Source: Ifrita kowaldi (Eukaryota; Chordata; Aves; Passeriformes; Cinclosomatidae). From it: 64,000 nt of DNA. A program made the translations under genes and the position numbers. The stretch spans positions 139,016 to 203,015 of the forward strand of contig VZRS01002790.1 of NCBI GenBank assembly GCA_013398055.1. Reading direction: 5' to 3'. Below are positions 39,785 through 53,127 of the stretch, one piece after another. The first letter of the stretch is position 1, and each line of letters begins with the position of its first letter. Below the pieces are notes generated by a model, which saw only the letters and a list, made by a program, of their open reading frames with translations, was not told the DNA's origin and made no database searches.

Positions 39785-40859
39785 AAATTATGAAGACACT
39801 GATACAATCCAATGAAATAAACAAACAAAAACTTTCAAGAAATTGCTAGACTGATAAGCATTTTTGTGGTGACAATTTTTCATGGTGGAATGAAAAAGAC
39901 TTAACTTGAAATATAAATGATGAATTTCATAGTATGTCATTGAGACTGTCAGAGTAGTATTCACAGCTTTTTGTGAGACAAAATTGGGAAAGAGAACAAA
40001 ATACAGAAATAAGATTGAATGGGAACTTTTTTCCTTCAAGTTAATTCAGCATAATGGTTTTGTTGGACTTGTAATTATTAGCAATTTTGTTTGACCTGAG
40101 CAAAGTTTTTCAGTCAACTACAGAACTAGATACATAATTATTACCAAGTAAAGCCTTGCTCTACTGAAAAACATCCTTCCCTTTTAATGCCTCTTGGAAA
40201 TAATTCATTGGAAATATAGTTTGTTTCTTCTATTGTAATGTCTCCTGATTCTCTCAGGTGCTGCTTTATGAGTATATAATTTATCATTTGTACCTGAACA
40301 CCTTAAGGTACAGAATATGTCTCTGGTTGTAAAACATTGTACAAATTTATGATGCTCTATCAATGATTAATAGCAATAATACAGCTGAGTAAATAGAGAT
40401 GACTTTTTTGAGATTAGAAAATGCTGCTGCTTTATTAGAGAACAAAATTAAAAATAAACATTGTGGTGTAACTGCACCAACTTTGGAGAGAGTTTGTATG
40501 AAGGTCACCAATGTTTGTCTGTCTTGCCATTTTGAAGAACACTGCACTTCCCCCTCATTCTCTTTATGCTTGTTTCAACATGGTCATCTGTTCCATTATC
40601 CTTTTTCCAAGCTTTGTATAAATAGGACTTTTGTTCCTGACAGTCCATTATAAGCTCTGGCTTTAAAGCAAATTAGAGAGAAATATGAGCAAAAGAGAAG
40701 GGGGAAAACCATTGGAAACAAGGTTGGAGTGAAGTCACTGTATAATACTAGATATTACTGGGTCACGCCATTTTTTTCTCTTTTACGACAAGATTCCCTT
40801 TTTTTGTAAGGATCCAACACTCCTGCTTAGTAGTTTCTGCCTCTTTAAGCCTCTGTGAT
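39785..40859. other. Unique DNA, no gene recognised
   Basis: Frames of up to 84 codons only, unrecognised. No repeat is identified. Confidence 0.5.
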
Positions 40860-41250
40860 GATGACTCACAGAGGGAGCCCACCACTAAAGCCTATTGTTC
40901 TCTACAACTACCTGAAAGCCAGTTGTAGTCAGGTGGATGTCAGTCTCTTCTCCCAAGTAACATGTGGCAGGAGAAGACGAAATGGCCTCAAGTTGCACCA
41001 GAGGAGGTTTAGATTAGATATTGGGAAAATTTTCTTCATGGAAAGGGTAGTTGAGCATTGAAACAGACTGCCCAGGGAATGGTGGAGCCATGGTGAAGCC
41101 ACCATCCATGGAAGCATAAAAAAACGTGTGGACGTGACACTTGAGGACATGGTTTAGTGGTGAACATGGAAATCATGCTAGGTTGATGGCTGGACTTGGT
41201 CTTACAAGTCTTTTCCAGCCTTAGAAATTCTATGATACATTTCTATGATA
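40860..41250 (+). mobile_element. CR1 LINE 3'-end fragment
   Basis: This follows the CR1 3' end from the end of ORF2 into the untranslated tail. Landmarks are 'tctacaactacctgaaagcc', 'gaaatggcctcaagttgcac', 'ggaggtttagattagatatt', 'actgcccagggaatggtgg', 'ggacatggtttagtggtg' and the terminal ATTCTATGATACATTTCTATGATAC near 41226-41250, a degenerate form of the CR1 8-base 3' repeat. It is 5'-truncated, and the two frames of 68-73 codons are remnants or shadows. Confidence 0.9.
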
Positions 41251-41479
41251 CATTTACCTGAATGTCCCCAGACCATATTTGTTAGATTTCTCTGTCAAGG
41301 CAATTATTCTTTCAGAGGGAAAATCTTGGCACAACTGAAAAGTAGTTTAGAGCAGAGAACAGGATCAAGCATCTTTAAAGTAAAAGGAGGTCGTCCTAAG
41401 CAGTGCACAGGAACTTTGGCTGGGAGATATAATGTTCAACATATTAAATATTATTAGGAAAAGGAGAGATTACTGAGGT

Positions 41480-41930
41480 GATTTTGATAAAAACATTATG
41501 CTAATTAAGGTGGTGAAAAAAGGGTTAATTGTTAAGAATACCAAGAGGTCATTAAGAGACTGTGTGATTGGACAGTAAAATGGCAAGTGATATTTTGTAT
41601 TGATAAATGTCAAGTCATGCACATGAGGGAGGAACACTCCTAATTCATTTGTAAAATTAGTTTCTCTGAGCTGATAATTCTTACTCAAGAGTGAGATCTA
41701 GGGTTATAACAGAAAGGCCTGTTATACAAGGATAATAATCAGCAGCAATTAAAAATTCAAAGTGTATATTTGAAGCTATTGGGAAATGAATATAGAATGA
41801 ACCTAAAGGATTTTGTTACACTACCATAAAAATTCAAATTTTGAATGCACCTTAATTACAGTGGATAGTTCTGTTTCTCTGAGCCAAAACAGGTCTAGAA
41901 GGCTGGAGAGAATACAGAGATTTAACAGCT
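41480..41930 (+). mobile_element. Ancient CR1/L3-like LINE reverse-transcriptase remnant
   Basis: At 41566-41625 one plus-strand frame reads a segment ending WQVIFCIDKCQVMHM. This matches the conserved WQM-FN-DKC-VMH block near the C-terminus of CR1/L2/L3 reverse transcriptases. Downstream (about 41730-41930) lie decayed forms of the later ORF2 segments, ending near 'tctagaaggctggagagaat'. The frame is broken repeatedly. Order and age show it is not part of the CR1 3' end at 40860-41250, because internal code lies downstream of that element's 3' terminus. Confidence 0.65.
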
Positions 41931-44900
41931 GTGAATCTACAGTACCTTGGAGCTCACGCTGTGTAGTTTAGCATTGATGGTGGTGGTCCTTGATCAGGTT
42001 TAAGGGAAAGCCGAAGCAAAGTGGGCATCATCTTTCTTCTCCATCCTTGATGACTTTTTTCTCCATTCATTGTTGACTTTTTTCTATAGTCCTGTCCCCT
42101 TTCACAAAAATAAGGGTATGACCTCATCAGGTTCCCATAGAGACGACCTTCATTTTAAGACAATGGGCTTCTTTTGTGTCCATCAGATATCTTTCCGACT
42201 GCTTCTAGAGGATGAAAGTGTGTCTCATGTCTGTTCTACATCCTTTGCTCTTATCTTGCAAATATTGCTGCTCTCACATGTTTTTCTGTTTTCTGTTTGT
42301 GAAATTGCACCACAAACCTCTATTTAACCCTTTGCTATTATTTATTGTGTATAAGTTTCTGCTTAACTTTGTTACAAAATGTTATACATTGTCACTGTTT
42401 AACTATTTCAGTATGCTATCTTATGTCTTTAAAAAAAGCAAATATTGATTACATCCTGCTTAGTACACTTTGAATTTATGGTTATGAAAAGCCCCTTCAT
42501 TGGCTGTACAAGCAACTCCTGAATTCCTGAACTAGAACATTGTCCTGTACAAGAAAAGAGTCTGGTAACTCTGGCGACTTAATAACTCATACGAGGTGGA
42601 ACACTAATCCACAAGTAAGACAGAAGAAGCCCCAAAAGAAAAGAACAAAGAGTTGTTGCAATCCTTATCAGCTATGATAGCTCAGGATATTTAGCAGTGA
42701 AGTGTCTGAGAACAAAATTTTTCTCTTTCATCTTTTATACTGCTGGGTTGAAACTACAGCTTCTAGGGAAAAATTAAACTGCAATTATTTTATTATTTGA
42801 ATGTGCAAGAGGCTTGATAAGCTTTGCGAGAATTAGCTCATAGCAACTGTAAGTGTAAGGCCCTATTCCATCATCTCTTGTTCACTTTGTTTATGGTTTG
42901 AAAGGTTGAAGGAATTTAATGTTTTTTCTGTACAAAATCCTGCATTACATCTCTGTTTGGCCAATCCTTGTGTTCTCAGCAAAATTTTTGATCAAGCTTA
43001 ATGTGACAAAGTAATGGAATGAGAAATTCTATTTGTAAATGCTTGTCCACAAGCTGCATCTACTGATGCACTTCCCAAGACTTTTGATAAACATTAAATA
43101 GATACCTATCTCAAATGAAGTAAACTGTTTTAATTGATAGAGGAATTTTTGGAGACAAAACCACATTTGTCACAAAGTTACATAATAGCAAGTTTTGACT
43201 TTCTCATTTGCCAGGTGTGAGTCAGTAGTTTATATTTCTCACCATACTCTTGATGAGCAGGCTATAGAAGGGTATTTAACCATTGGCTCTCTTATGAACT
43301 TCTACTGTGATAACATGATTGGAAGAGATGTGGTAAAAGGTGTTGAATATAACATGCTCATAAGAATATGATTTTAAGTACAAAGATGTTCTCTGAATTA
43401 ATGAGATTAAAACCAGATTAAATTCTAATGTACTGATTAATGAAGGAAAATACCAGATGCCATGTTTAGCAACTGTTACTAAGTTTGATAATTTAAAAAT
43501 GTCTCACATGTTAAAATTGAGATGGCTCATTGATTAATTTTTATTCATCAGTCAAAAAATCAATTCAGCTTATTTTCATAGTTCTGTACTCAGAATTATT
43601 TTAAAACAGCCACAGCTTTCCATTGTATTTTACAATAAGAGCTGCCAGCCAGTTTTTGTGCAACAGTTAATAGTTGCATGCTTAGGTGTTCAAGGGGGTT
43701 GGCTCTACGCCCAAGTCCAGAATGTATTTCAGGTTGAGAGTTGCAAACTGGGGTTAAATGTGAGATAAACACATCAGGCTGATGCTTCTAGCACTTTCTT
43801 TCATCATCATTCATTATTTCTTTAGGTGGGTCACTGACTCTGGGGTGCAGAGATAGAGCTCTCTGTATCTCTTTAGGAAGTGGAGCAGGGAAAACTGGAC
43901 CAATGATATTGAGTGTCTTCTAAAACATGGCTTTAGCAAACAGAGTTAAGAGAAGTTTAACTTTTTTCAGTGAGTTATTCACCTCTTGTGAAAATTAGCA
44001 GCAGAAATCTGGAGGTGCTTCCATTCCTTGCCTCCTAACCTGGAAATTTTTTGTGTGACTAATTGGATCATAACAGAGGCACTAGGATATCATTCCTCAG
44101 TATATCTACCTCTGCCCTAAGTCAGAAGTGTAATTTGTCGGAGTGCAAGAGAACAGCTTACTACTCTTGCTTGACTGAAAAGAACTTTCGACTGATGATG
44201 ATTCTATTGAATAATTTATGGACTCCTCTGCTGGGTAAGATTACTTATTAGAAAGCAGGGATTGTTTGGGTGTGTCAATTCTCCATTTATCATCTCAGAT
44301 GAATGAGAAATCACTGTTTCCCCCTTTTTAAAATTGTAGGAAAAGGGCAAATTTAATCTTAAGAAGTGCTAGAAGGAAAGAGAATGAAGCTGAGAGAACT
44401 ATCACACTGCTGATGACTTCACGCTTAGAATGGCATGCGCAGTCTGTTTGAACCTTAAATCAAATTCATAAAGGTTGTCAGAAGGTCAGCAAGAGTGATT
44501 AAATGTATGAATTTGTTTACTATATGAAGAAATTTCTAAATAAACTTGGTTTTAATTTATCTTGAAAGTCATTAAAGGGAGATAAATGGGACTTGTAAAA
44601 AAGAAAAGTGTTAGCTATTCACTCTCCATTCCAGTAAAAGAAATAGGTAAAATCAAACAAATCTATCAAGTAACAGATACAAAGCAAGTAAAATAAATTG
44701 ACCTGTAATTAAGCAGTTGAATTACTTGCCACAACTGTTGTGAATACCACTTTTATTTGCATGGGCCTGAAATGACTGGACAAATAAATTGATAGAAGTG
44801 AAATCCACAGAAACCTTTTTATCTAGAAATTCATGGTGACAAACACTTCAGGCTGAGTTGCAGGTTGTTGAAGACAGTAAATATATTGTACAGACAATAT

Positions 44901-47900
44901 TTGTGTGCTTTTACCCTTTCACAAGTATCTGCTTTTGGAACAGTTGAAAATGGGATGCAGGTCATGCTGGCCTCTGGTTTAAAGCAATATGACATTTCTT
45001 AGGTTCAGAAGATAGATTTGGATTATAATGACAGGTTCCTCCTCACAAGTAAGCAAGTATTCTTTTCCAATACAGAAGCACACTTGAAGAACAGACTTTC
45101 TGCTAGCTTTTAATATTGTGGAACCCTCTTGTGTGAAGGGGAGTGAAAAAGAGATCATATGGGGGATCTTCAGGAAAAGAAAGATTAGCCAAACAATGGA
45201 GAAACAGAGAAGAGTGTTCATGTCTAGTTTTAAGGTTCTGGAAATTCTAGAAGCTGTTTATGCAGTTCTCAAGAGGACAGGATCATAGGATATGTTTAAT
45301 AATAATTACTGAAGCAGTTTCAACTAATGGTGAACCTCCAGCTACCTTAACATTGACTATCCGATTGAGTTATGGAAGCACACACCATGAGAATATACCT
45401 TAGATTAAAATCTAAAGTGTCTTCAAAAGACAAGAGTTAAAATTTTATTTATAGTCCTTTGTTTTCTTGTCAGAATCTTATACATAAATATTGAAATTGA
45501 TCTTCTGAAGTTCTTTGCAAGCATGTATTAGCTAAATTATTTATAAGTAATTAAGAACCAGGATATTTTTCCTGAAGAATAAACCAGATCAATCCCTAAA
45601 GACAGTTCTCTCTTACAGAAAATTGTATTTCAGTGCCCTACAATTTAAAATTGTTCTCCAATGTCACATCCAAATTTTCAGCTTGAGATTTTAAAGAGCA
45701 GCAGTGGGGGTTTTTTAGCTCTTGTAATCAGCCATTGATATTTACTTTTGTTTAACACTTTATATTTCTAAGGACCAGTTGCCTTCTCAAGGGAATCACA
45801 TTTTAGAATCAGAGTTTGAATTCTCAGTTCTTCCCACTTGAAATCACGAAGATTTCACAGCCAGTCACAGAAGTGACAAATTCTTGGCTAGCTCTGTAAA
45901 CCACTCTCAGTGCAGAAGACACTGTTTCATGTTCCACTGTCCTAGCTGCCTCCTTCCATAGACATCTCCCTTGCTTTAAGAGGTTAATAAAATTATTGAT
46001 AAACACAAAGCAGAGAACTCCAAGCAGAATTTACGGCCAGCTATTTGGCTTTGGAGTGGTGCCTTTGCTCTCTTTGGGAAAATGATATGTCAAGGTGTTT
46101 CTAGCAGCTCTGTAGGGCCAAGTTCTCTTCTGAGAAGACCCTGACATCTAATCTTTTCTTCTTTGTAAAAAGCATTGATTTGCCTTGGAACATCCCTTAT
46201 TATCTGATTGTAAAATCACCTGTGTAGGTTTCTACAATCCCTAATCTCGACAAGAGAAATAATCCAGCCAGTAGTTTATGCCAGCACCTCCTCCCTGCCA
46301 CTGCCATCTCCTATATTGTTAACAATTTTTGTTAAACAGAGTTTCCAAATTGTCTCATGCAGAAGTGTTCATGCAGAAGCTACTTTTCTGTAGCTTTGGT
46401 TAAACTATCAATATTCATTAGCAGGAATTGCTTATTCTAGCAGATGCCTCACTTTTTGTTTCCTAACCTTGGGGTACACACAAATACTTAATTTCAGAAC
46501 TGGAATTTCTTCTGTAACAGCTCCAGAATTTTCACTGTATGTATACAAATGGGAATAAACAATTCAAAGAAATAGTAGAGTCTGAGTAGAAACAAGGAAA
46601 AACAAGTATGTGGATGTCAGTATATAAGATGTGACAAGTTGCATTATGCTATGCCTTCTTTTTAAAAGGTCACTAAAAGATTGATAAGAAACTCTACCTC
46701 AATATTTCTAAGAACAATTATCAGAGCCATCATGCCTTAAATGTGTCATTCACTCCAGTGAAGAAAACACGTTTCGGAGTTAAATCAAGTTATCTGAGCC
46801 CTACCTTAAATGTGTTTCCTAGTCTGACGCCTAGAAAAATAGTAATGTTTCCTTAGAAAATTGCTTATAGTAACACCTTGCTATGACAACTTTTCTGAAA
46901 AGTGTACTTTCCTTCATGTCCAAGTAATTACAGCTTTTCTAGTAATCAACTATCTTTGTCCTATTCCCAGGGTGAAATGCGTCAAGAAAAATGATCTGAA
47001 CTTGTTTTCATTCTCATCCCTTACCTATTTACCAAGGAAATACAGTTAGTTGTTCTTCACACAGATACATGAAAAAAAATAGTCAGCAAGTTCAAAAGTT
47101 GAATTTCTTCAGCCTGCTTATCAAATATTAAGAAACCTTTAATTTACTGTTCAACACCCATGAAGTGTTTTCATCAAGACAAATTAAAACTTTGTTATCA
47201 ATGGAAAAAATTTCAAACATTTTTTTTCACAGGATGAAGGAAAGAAAATAATTTTTAATGTTAGTAAGGTCTAAAACATCAACAGACATATTGTGGAAAG
47301 GCATAATTTTGGCCCTTTTCTAACACTTCTTCTCATAAAAGGGCCTAAAGATATTTTTTTAGTAACTTTCAAGTATGTGAATGTAAAATTGAAGGCTCAC
47401 AGGAGAGATGCAATCTGATTTAAAGGCTAATATATTGTTTTTTCACTTTTTATTTCTTCTATTTCTTTAAGTTACATATTATTGTTATAAAAAAAAGACA
47501 AAAAAGGAGATAAAACACCCAATAATAATCCAATCAAACTGTGTCAGCTGTTTAGTATGGGCAGAAATTAATCACAAATTGCTTGAAGTATAGCAAGTTT
47601 TAATGCTACTTTGAAGTTACAGGTTGCAGATTGAAGAAGCTGTTTCAAAACTTTTTTCTAATGTTTCAAGCAGATAATTTATCTTGAATATTTTCTTTTA
47701 ACAATCTCTTTAGTATATAGCTATTATTAAGCATAAAAGTAATATACTACTACGCATAGTAATATGCTTTTCCTTATCTCTTTGCAAATAATTTGCTGTT
47801 GGTAGATATTTGTGTCTAGGAAATGGTCTACTGATGGAAATTTTTCAGAGAGCACAGAAGAGAACAGGTAAATATGCAAATATTCTTTATTCAAATACTT

Positions 47901-50591
47901 AAAATAGAATTGTAATAGAAAAGTATTGACATCAGAGGTAAGTTAAAACGCATTTAACTAGAGTTATTAGATGAAAATCACATACCATAAAATACAATTT
48001 TTAACAGCTCTATTTTTTAGTATATGTAGAAATCCACCATAAGGTTAAACTATAGAAATTTCTAGTGAAATCTCTTTGCTTATTTGTGTTAATGCATAAC
48101 AATAGGAAACACACATCCGTGCATCTGGGAACTTCAGAAATAAACTAGCAGACATAATTGAAAGAAGGCCACAGACAATAAAAGACATTTTGCCACATAA
48201 GAAACAACCTTGGAAGCAAAGAGTCTACAGCATATGAACCTATGTAATGTTTAAATGCTTTTTTAAAATAATTATTAATTTCTATTGAGTAATATCAGAC
48301 ATTATTTTGCATAAGAACAATTGTATGAAATTTAGGAAGTTGCTTTTCCTTATGGGTACTTTAAAATTAATGTAATAATGATCATACCAAATATTTTCTC
48401 ATTGTTAGTGAAGTGATTCTAAGTTATTTCTCATGCAAATTTCTTTGTGTGAGACAACAGTCACCACATATTATAACAGAATACCTGTGTCTTCTAAAGG
48501 ACAGGTCACTGGTAGCAACTGCTAAACTCCTGAATATTGGTACTTGCACAATGTTCAGTAGTATTGTAGGTTTTTTTACATAAAATCTGATTAGTTCTTT
48601 CAACCTTCCTTTTTTTTTTCTGTTTCCATACCAGGTATTAAACTGCAGTATTTAGAAGACAAGCTCATGTCACAACATTTCTTTGCAGAAATTAAATAAT
48701 CAATGTAGGAGACAAGCACATAAAATCAAGAGAAAAATCCCCAGTGGTGTAAATTCCTAGTTATTACAGTAGAAAGAAAAAGTACAAGGGTATCATAATT
48801 GTACAAAGTAATAACATTGAAATTCAGTGACTGACTCTTCTTTCCTTCAGACGGGAAGAAAAAAGTTAAACACAAATTAAAAAAGCAAAAATTGCACTGA
48901 AAGAAAATACCCTTAATAATCTATCTGGATGTGAAGAGTTCTTACTAAGAGTTTAAAGCATGTGGTGCTTCCAGCATGGGAATACTACTTTTACTGTATG
49001 CTAAAATCTGTCATTGGATAGAGCAGACCTGGAAGAGCCTGGTAACTGGGGAAAATGCACCTCAGTCTCCTGCTCATGGTTATATGTTTGAATCTCATAG
49101 TCTGGTTGGTTTGGTTTATTGTCCTGATGTAGCCAAGCAGGGCTGGAGTAGTGGTATGCAGAAAGCCCCAGTTACACAGTGCTCATACCTCCAGCTCCTC
49201 TCTGAAGGTCAGCTGTGTCTCACATAGCTGCCACTGATCAGTGCGGTGTGAGCTGATGTGTTCTGGAGCTCCTCTCCCACCTCCGATATGTGTGCTCTTG
49301 AAGGAGCTTCCAGGGGCTTCTCGAAAGTCTGTTTGCCCAATTTATTTAGTTACAAGAGAAATACCTGTTGCTGAGTGCTGTGTTTCACACATGGGCATGA
49401 AGGACTTGCTCTAGTCTTATCCCACAGGTTGAGTCTATTAGCAGTTAAAATGTACTTCTCATGCACTCCTGAAGCACATCTTTAGGTTTAATTTTACTTA
49501 AGAAGAATCTAGGTCATGCTCTCGAAGATCAGACTCTTTGATGTGAAGCCTAATACAGTAAGCGGGGATCCTCTGAACACACACATCACATTTGATCTGA
49601 ACTGAAATGCTCAGATAGATGAATTCAGAGATGTCTATTACGAATCTGTCCTTATTGGTATCTCACAGGCAGCAGCCCTCAAGCTTGAAAAACATGACAC
49701 ATTACTCTAGATTCCTTGAAACAAAAGTAGACATGAAGGAATGGAATGCTAAAGGAAGGAGAAAAAAGCATGGATTTCTGTGCACTGATGTATTTTCCCC
49801 TACCTTTCTGCAAGTGATAGGAATTTCACCAAAGAGATCAGTGGCTCAGTTCAGTACTATGAAATGTACTTATTTACTCTCATGAGCCAGCTTTGTCTAT
49901 GACCATCTCCTAAATGATGTGTGAAAAGTAAGCTTGTAGATTTCTGTGTTCAGCCTTGACCCCTGAGTATTACAGTACCCCTGCATAGCTACAAGGGTGG
50001 ACTTTCATACTCATAAGATAGGTAAGACCACCTCGCTGCTGAAAAAAATGAGATTCTAATTCCTGGGTAAACATAGTTAGGCAACAATCAAAGAAATTTT
50101 AGCTAATATATCTGTATTGTTACTTATACACATGAAAGTTACTAAAAATTATCTTTGTTCAGTGGCTGAAGTTGCAACAGTACTAAGTTCTTTAAAGCTG
50201 TGCCACAATGAAAGTTTGAAATGCAAGAAAACTCTGTCTCATGAATAAAAAAACAAATTATTCTTTCTTCATGTTCAAATTAAACAATGAGAAAAGAAAG
50301 AACCCAGTGTAAAATAAGAGCTGGAAAGAGAGGGAAAAAGTTTTGAAATGGGAAAGAATATTTACTTAACATACCAATTTGGAAGAAGTGCAGAATAAGA
50401 TGGTGCTTCTGTTTTATTTATTGTTCAGGCTCATACATTTTCTTTCAATTCTTTGCCTTTGTATTGGTAACTTTAATGGAAAACAGAGTTATCTGTGTAT
50501 ATAAATAAGAACAGCAAGGGAAGACAACCTCACCATTAAACTCATACAATGACTGAATTTGGAATATGTGCTAAGAACAAAAGTGAAGCAA
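41931..50591. other. Unique AT-rich DNA, no gene recognised
   Basis: This 8.7-kb stretch has only short frames. A GC-richer patch at about 48960-49400 with an 83-codon frame stands out but has no recognisable motif or repeat landmark. A short near-repeat (TTGATGACTTTTTTCTCCAT, then TTGTTGACTTTTTTCTATAG) lies at about 42047-42090. No transposon can be named. Confidence 0.5.
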
Positions 50592-50648
50592 TGCTTGCAA
50601 CCAGGATGACCTGGGGGTCACGGTGGACAACAAGCTGTCCATGAGCCA

Positions 50649-50827
50649 GCCATGCTCTTGGGGCCAGGAAGGTAAATGGTATCCTGGGACACATAAGGAC
50701 AAGCATCACCAGCAGGTGGAGGGAAGTGATCCTGCCCATCTACTCAGCCCTGGTGAGGCCACATCTGGAGTGCTCTGTCCTTTTCTGGGCTCCTCAGTAC
50801 AAAAGCTCCTGGAGCAGCTCCAGTGGA
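50649..50827. repeat. 179-bp duplicated segment, left copy
   Basis: Identical to 50829-51007 at an offset of 180. It ends exactly at the N at 50828, and the left copy is preceded by unique CR1 text. This is a contig overlap that was not merged. Confidence 0.95.
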
Positions 50828-50828
50828 N
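50828..50828. other. Single-N assembly join
   Basis: This N lies between two identical 179-bp copies inside the CR1 3' end. Confidence 0.95.
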
Positions 50829-51007
50829 GCCATGCTCTTGGGGCCAGGAAGGTAAATGGTATCCTGGGACACATAAGGACAAGCATCACCAGCAGGTGGA
50901 GGGAAGTGATCCTGCCCATCTACTCAGCCCTGGTGAGGCCACATCTGGAGTGCTCTGTCCTTTTCTGGGCTCCTCAGTACAAAAGCTCCTGGAGCAGCTC
51001 CAGTGGA
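50829..51007. repeat. 179-bp duplicated segment, right copy
   Basis: Same as 50649-50827. Its last 92 bases (50916-51007) also belong to the larger duplicated block that recurs from 52606, so three contigs share that stretch. Confidence 0.95.
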
Positions 51008-52604
51008 AGGCAATAAAGATGATGACGGTACTGCAGCATCTCTCTTAAGAGGCCAAGCTGGGAAAGCTGGGCCTGTTCAGCCTCAAGGGGAAATGACTGA
51101 GAGGGGACCTCATCAATGTCTATAAATATCTGAAGAAACAGTGTCAAGAAGATGGACAAGGCTCTTCTCAAGGGTGTCAGCCAAAAGGAGAAGAGGCAAT
51201 GGGCAGAAATGGATGCACAGGAAGTTCCACAAGAATCTGAGGAAGAACTTCACTGTGCAGGTGACCAAGTACTGGAACATATAGCCCAGAGAGGTTGTAG
51301 AGTCTCCCTCACTGGAGATATTCAGGAACCATCTGGAAAAAATTCTGTTCAACGTGCTCTCAGACAGCTCTGATGAGCAGCACAGATGACATGCTACGGT
51401 CCCTTCCAGCCTGACCCATTCTGTGATTCTGTGAATTAAACCATTCATTACTTGTTGATATTTGCATATGCTTGTTGATATTTGCAAGCCCAAATTGCTG
51501 AAACTCATTAAAGGAGCTCTTCATTCAACCCTGTTTTGGTCTTTCAAACCACTTTTGTAAAAAGGCAAGTCACTTTTATTGTAGGATTGGGTGCAACTGG
51601 CTAAAATTATATCTATGATTGATTCTTATTTAACCCATATTCTCATTTTGACGTGTTTGTGTGCTTCGCTAAAAGACAGTTTCCATCCTACTGTGGGGTT
51701 GGGATTTTTGTTGTTTTTTTTCTTTGCACAGCATAAGTATATGGGTCCTTGCATCTTTTGGAGTGCAAAACATCTCTGTGTTTATTTTCTTTTTGTTCAA
51801 TAAGTTTATCTCTTAATTTGTTTTGCTCAGTTATTAAACAGTGATTGAGTTACAAAGTCTTCATATTCATTATTTGATTTAAAATGGTTAGATACGAGCT
51901 AAAAGCTGGTATATTATTTTCTTCTGACTTACTGGGAAAAAAAATGTGCTCTTTTCTGCCTTTATTAACTTGCCAGAATTATGTGGTTTCGTCTTAGGGA
52001 GAAATGAAGGATGTTTTGGTATCGTTTTTTAATACATCTCAACAAGTGAGATTTTTCCAATAAGACCAAGAATAAAAACATTGAATCAAAAACAAAAGTC
52101 ACAGAGTAGCTTTGTTGTAGGAGACTGAACAAGATCCAGGAAAGTAGCCTGAAAAAATTCCAGCACACTCATTAAGGATAGACTCATGGTAAAGGACTTA
52201 AAAATATTTGTTTTCCTTCCATAAACTAGAAATAACTCTTCATGAAAATGTATGCATTAACTTTACAACAATTTTTGGTTGCCATTGATTCTCCAATATT
52301 GCCTTCAATCTTCAATAGACTTTTAAAGTTTTTACTTCAAAATAATGTATACTTAGAACTTTGCCTATTTTCAATGAATTAAATATATACAAAAAGGAGC
52401 AGTCTTTAGTTGTTATAAAATTATATGATTTTGACAACCAGAAGGTATGAACCACTTTTCTTTCATCAAGTGCATAAATAATCTGTGATTAGCATATGCT
52501 CCTATCTTAAATATCCACCTCAAACAAACTACAAAACTGAGTGTCGCTTTGACAGTGTAGACATCACTGCGGTATAAATCCTGGTAGAACTCAAATCTAA
52601 TGTA
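50916..52604. repeat. 1689-bp duplicated block, left copy
   Basis: Recurs at 52606-54294 at an offset of 1690. I found five mismatches: 50973/52663, 51281/52971, 51496/53186, 51733/53423 and 51825/53515. The left copy ends exactly at the N at 52605. It holds the CR1 3' end and about 1.17 kb of unique flank, including a tandem 16-base word (CTTGTTGATATTTGCA, twice, at about 51452-51488). About 0.3 percent difference fits two haplotypes placed in series. Confidence 0.95.
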
Positions 52605-52605
52605 N
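52605..52605. other. Single-N assembly join
   Basis: This N lies between the two 1689-bp copies. The right copy starts at the next base in the middle of CR1 text. Confidence 0.95.
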
Positions 52606-53127
52606 CCATCTACTCAGCCCTGGTGAGGCCACATCTGGAGTGCTCTGTCCTTTTCTGGGCTCTTCAGTACAAAAGCTCCTGGAGCAGCTCCAGTGGAAGG
52701 CAATAAAGATGATGACGGTACTGCAGCATCTCTCTTAAGAGGCCAAGCTGGGAAAGCTGGGCCTGTTCAGCCTCAAGGGGAAATGACTGAGAGGGGACCT
52801 CATCAATGTCTATAAATATCTGAAGAAACAGTGTCAAGAAGATGGACAAGGCTCTTCTCAAGGGTGTCAGCCAAAAGGAGAAGAGGCAATGGGCAGAAAT
52901 GGATGCACAGGAAGTTCCACAAGAATCTGAGGAAGAACTTCACTGTGCAGGTGACCAAGTACTGGAACATGTAGCCCAGAGAGGTTGTAGAGTCTCCCTC
53001 ACTGGAGATATTCAGGAACCATCTGGAAAAAATTCTGTTCAACGTGCTCTCAGACAGCTCTGATGAGCAGCACAGATGACATGCTACGGTCCCTTCCAGC
53101 CTGACCCATTCTGTGATTCTGTGAATT
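52606..53127 (+). mobile_element. CR1 LINE 3' end, duplicate copy
   Basis: This is the second appearance of the CR1 3' end from 50916-51437, again ending in the ATTCTGTGATTCTGTGAATT terminus. It is probably the same insertion as the one at 50592-51437. Its left edge is set by the contig end and not by a natural 5' truncation. Confidence 0.9.

Larger units (their letters stand above)
50592..51437 (+). mobile_element. CR1 LINE 3' end, young, interrupted by an assembly join
   Basis: This starts in the last part of CR1 ORF2 (LGVTVDNKLSMSQ, just after the DKC-VMH block) and runs to the terminal ATTCTGTGATTCTGTGAATT at about 51418-51437. Other landmarks are 'cccatctactcagccctgg', 'gtgaggccacatctggag', 'ctgttcagcctcaagggg' and 'gagaggggacctcatcaatg'. 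Divergence from the family sequence is low, so it is younger than the CR1 pieces at 19175 and 37000. The single N at 50828 and the repeated 179 bases are an assembly fault, so the true element is about 180 bases shorter. The 141- and 96-codon frames across the N are artefacts. Confidence 0.9.

Noticed and set aside
50623..51048. 141-codon plus-strand frame, and the overlapping 96-codon frame at 50726-51016
   Set aside because: Both cross the N at 50828 and repeat the same peptide because of the contig overlap. The peptide is the C-terminal end of CR1 ORF2.
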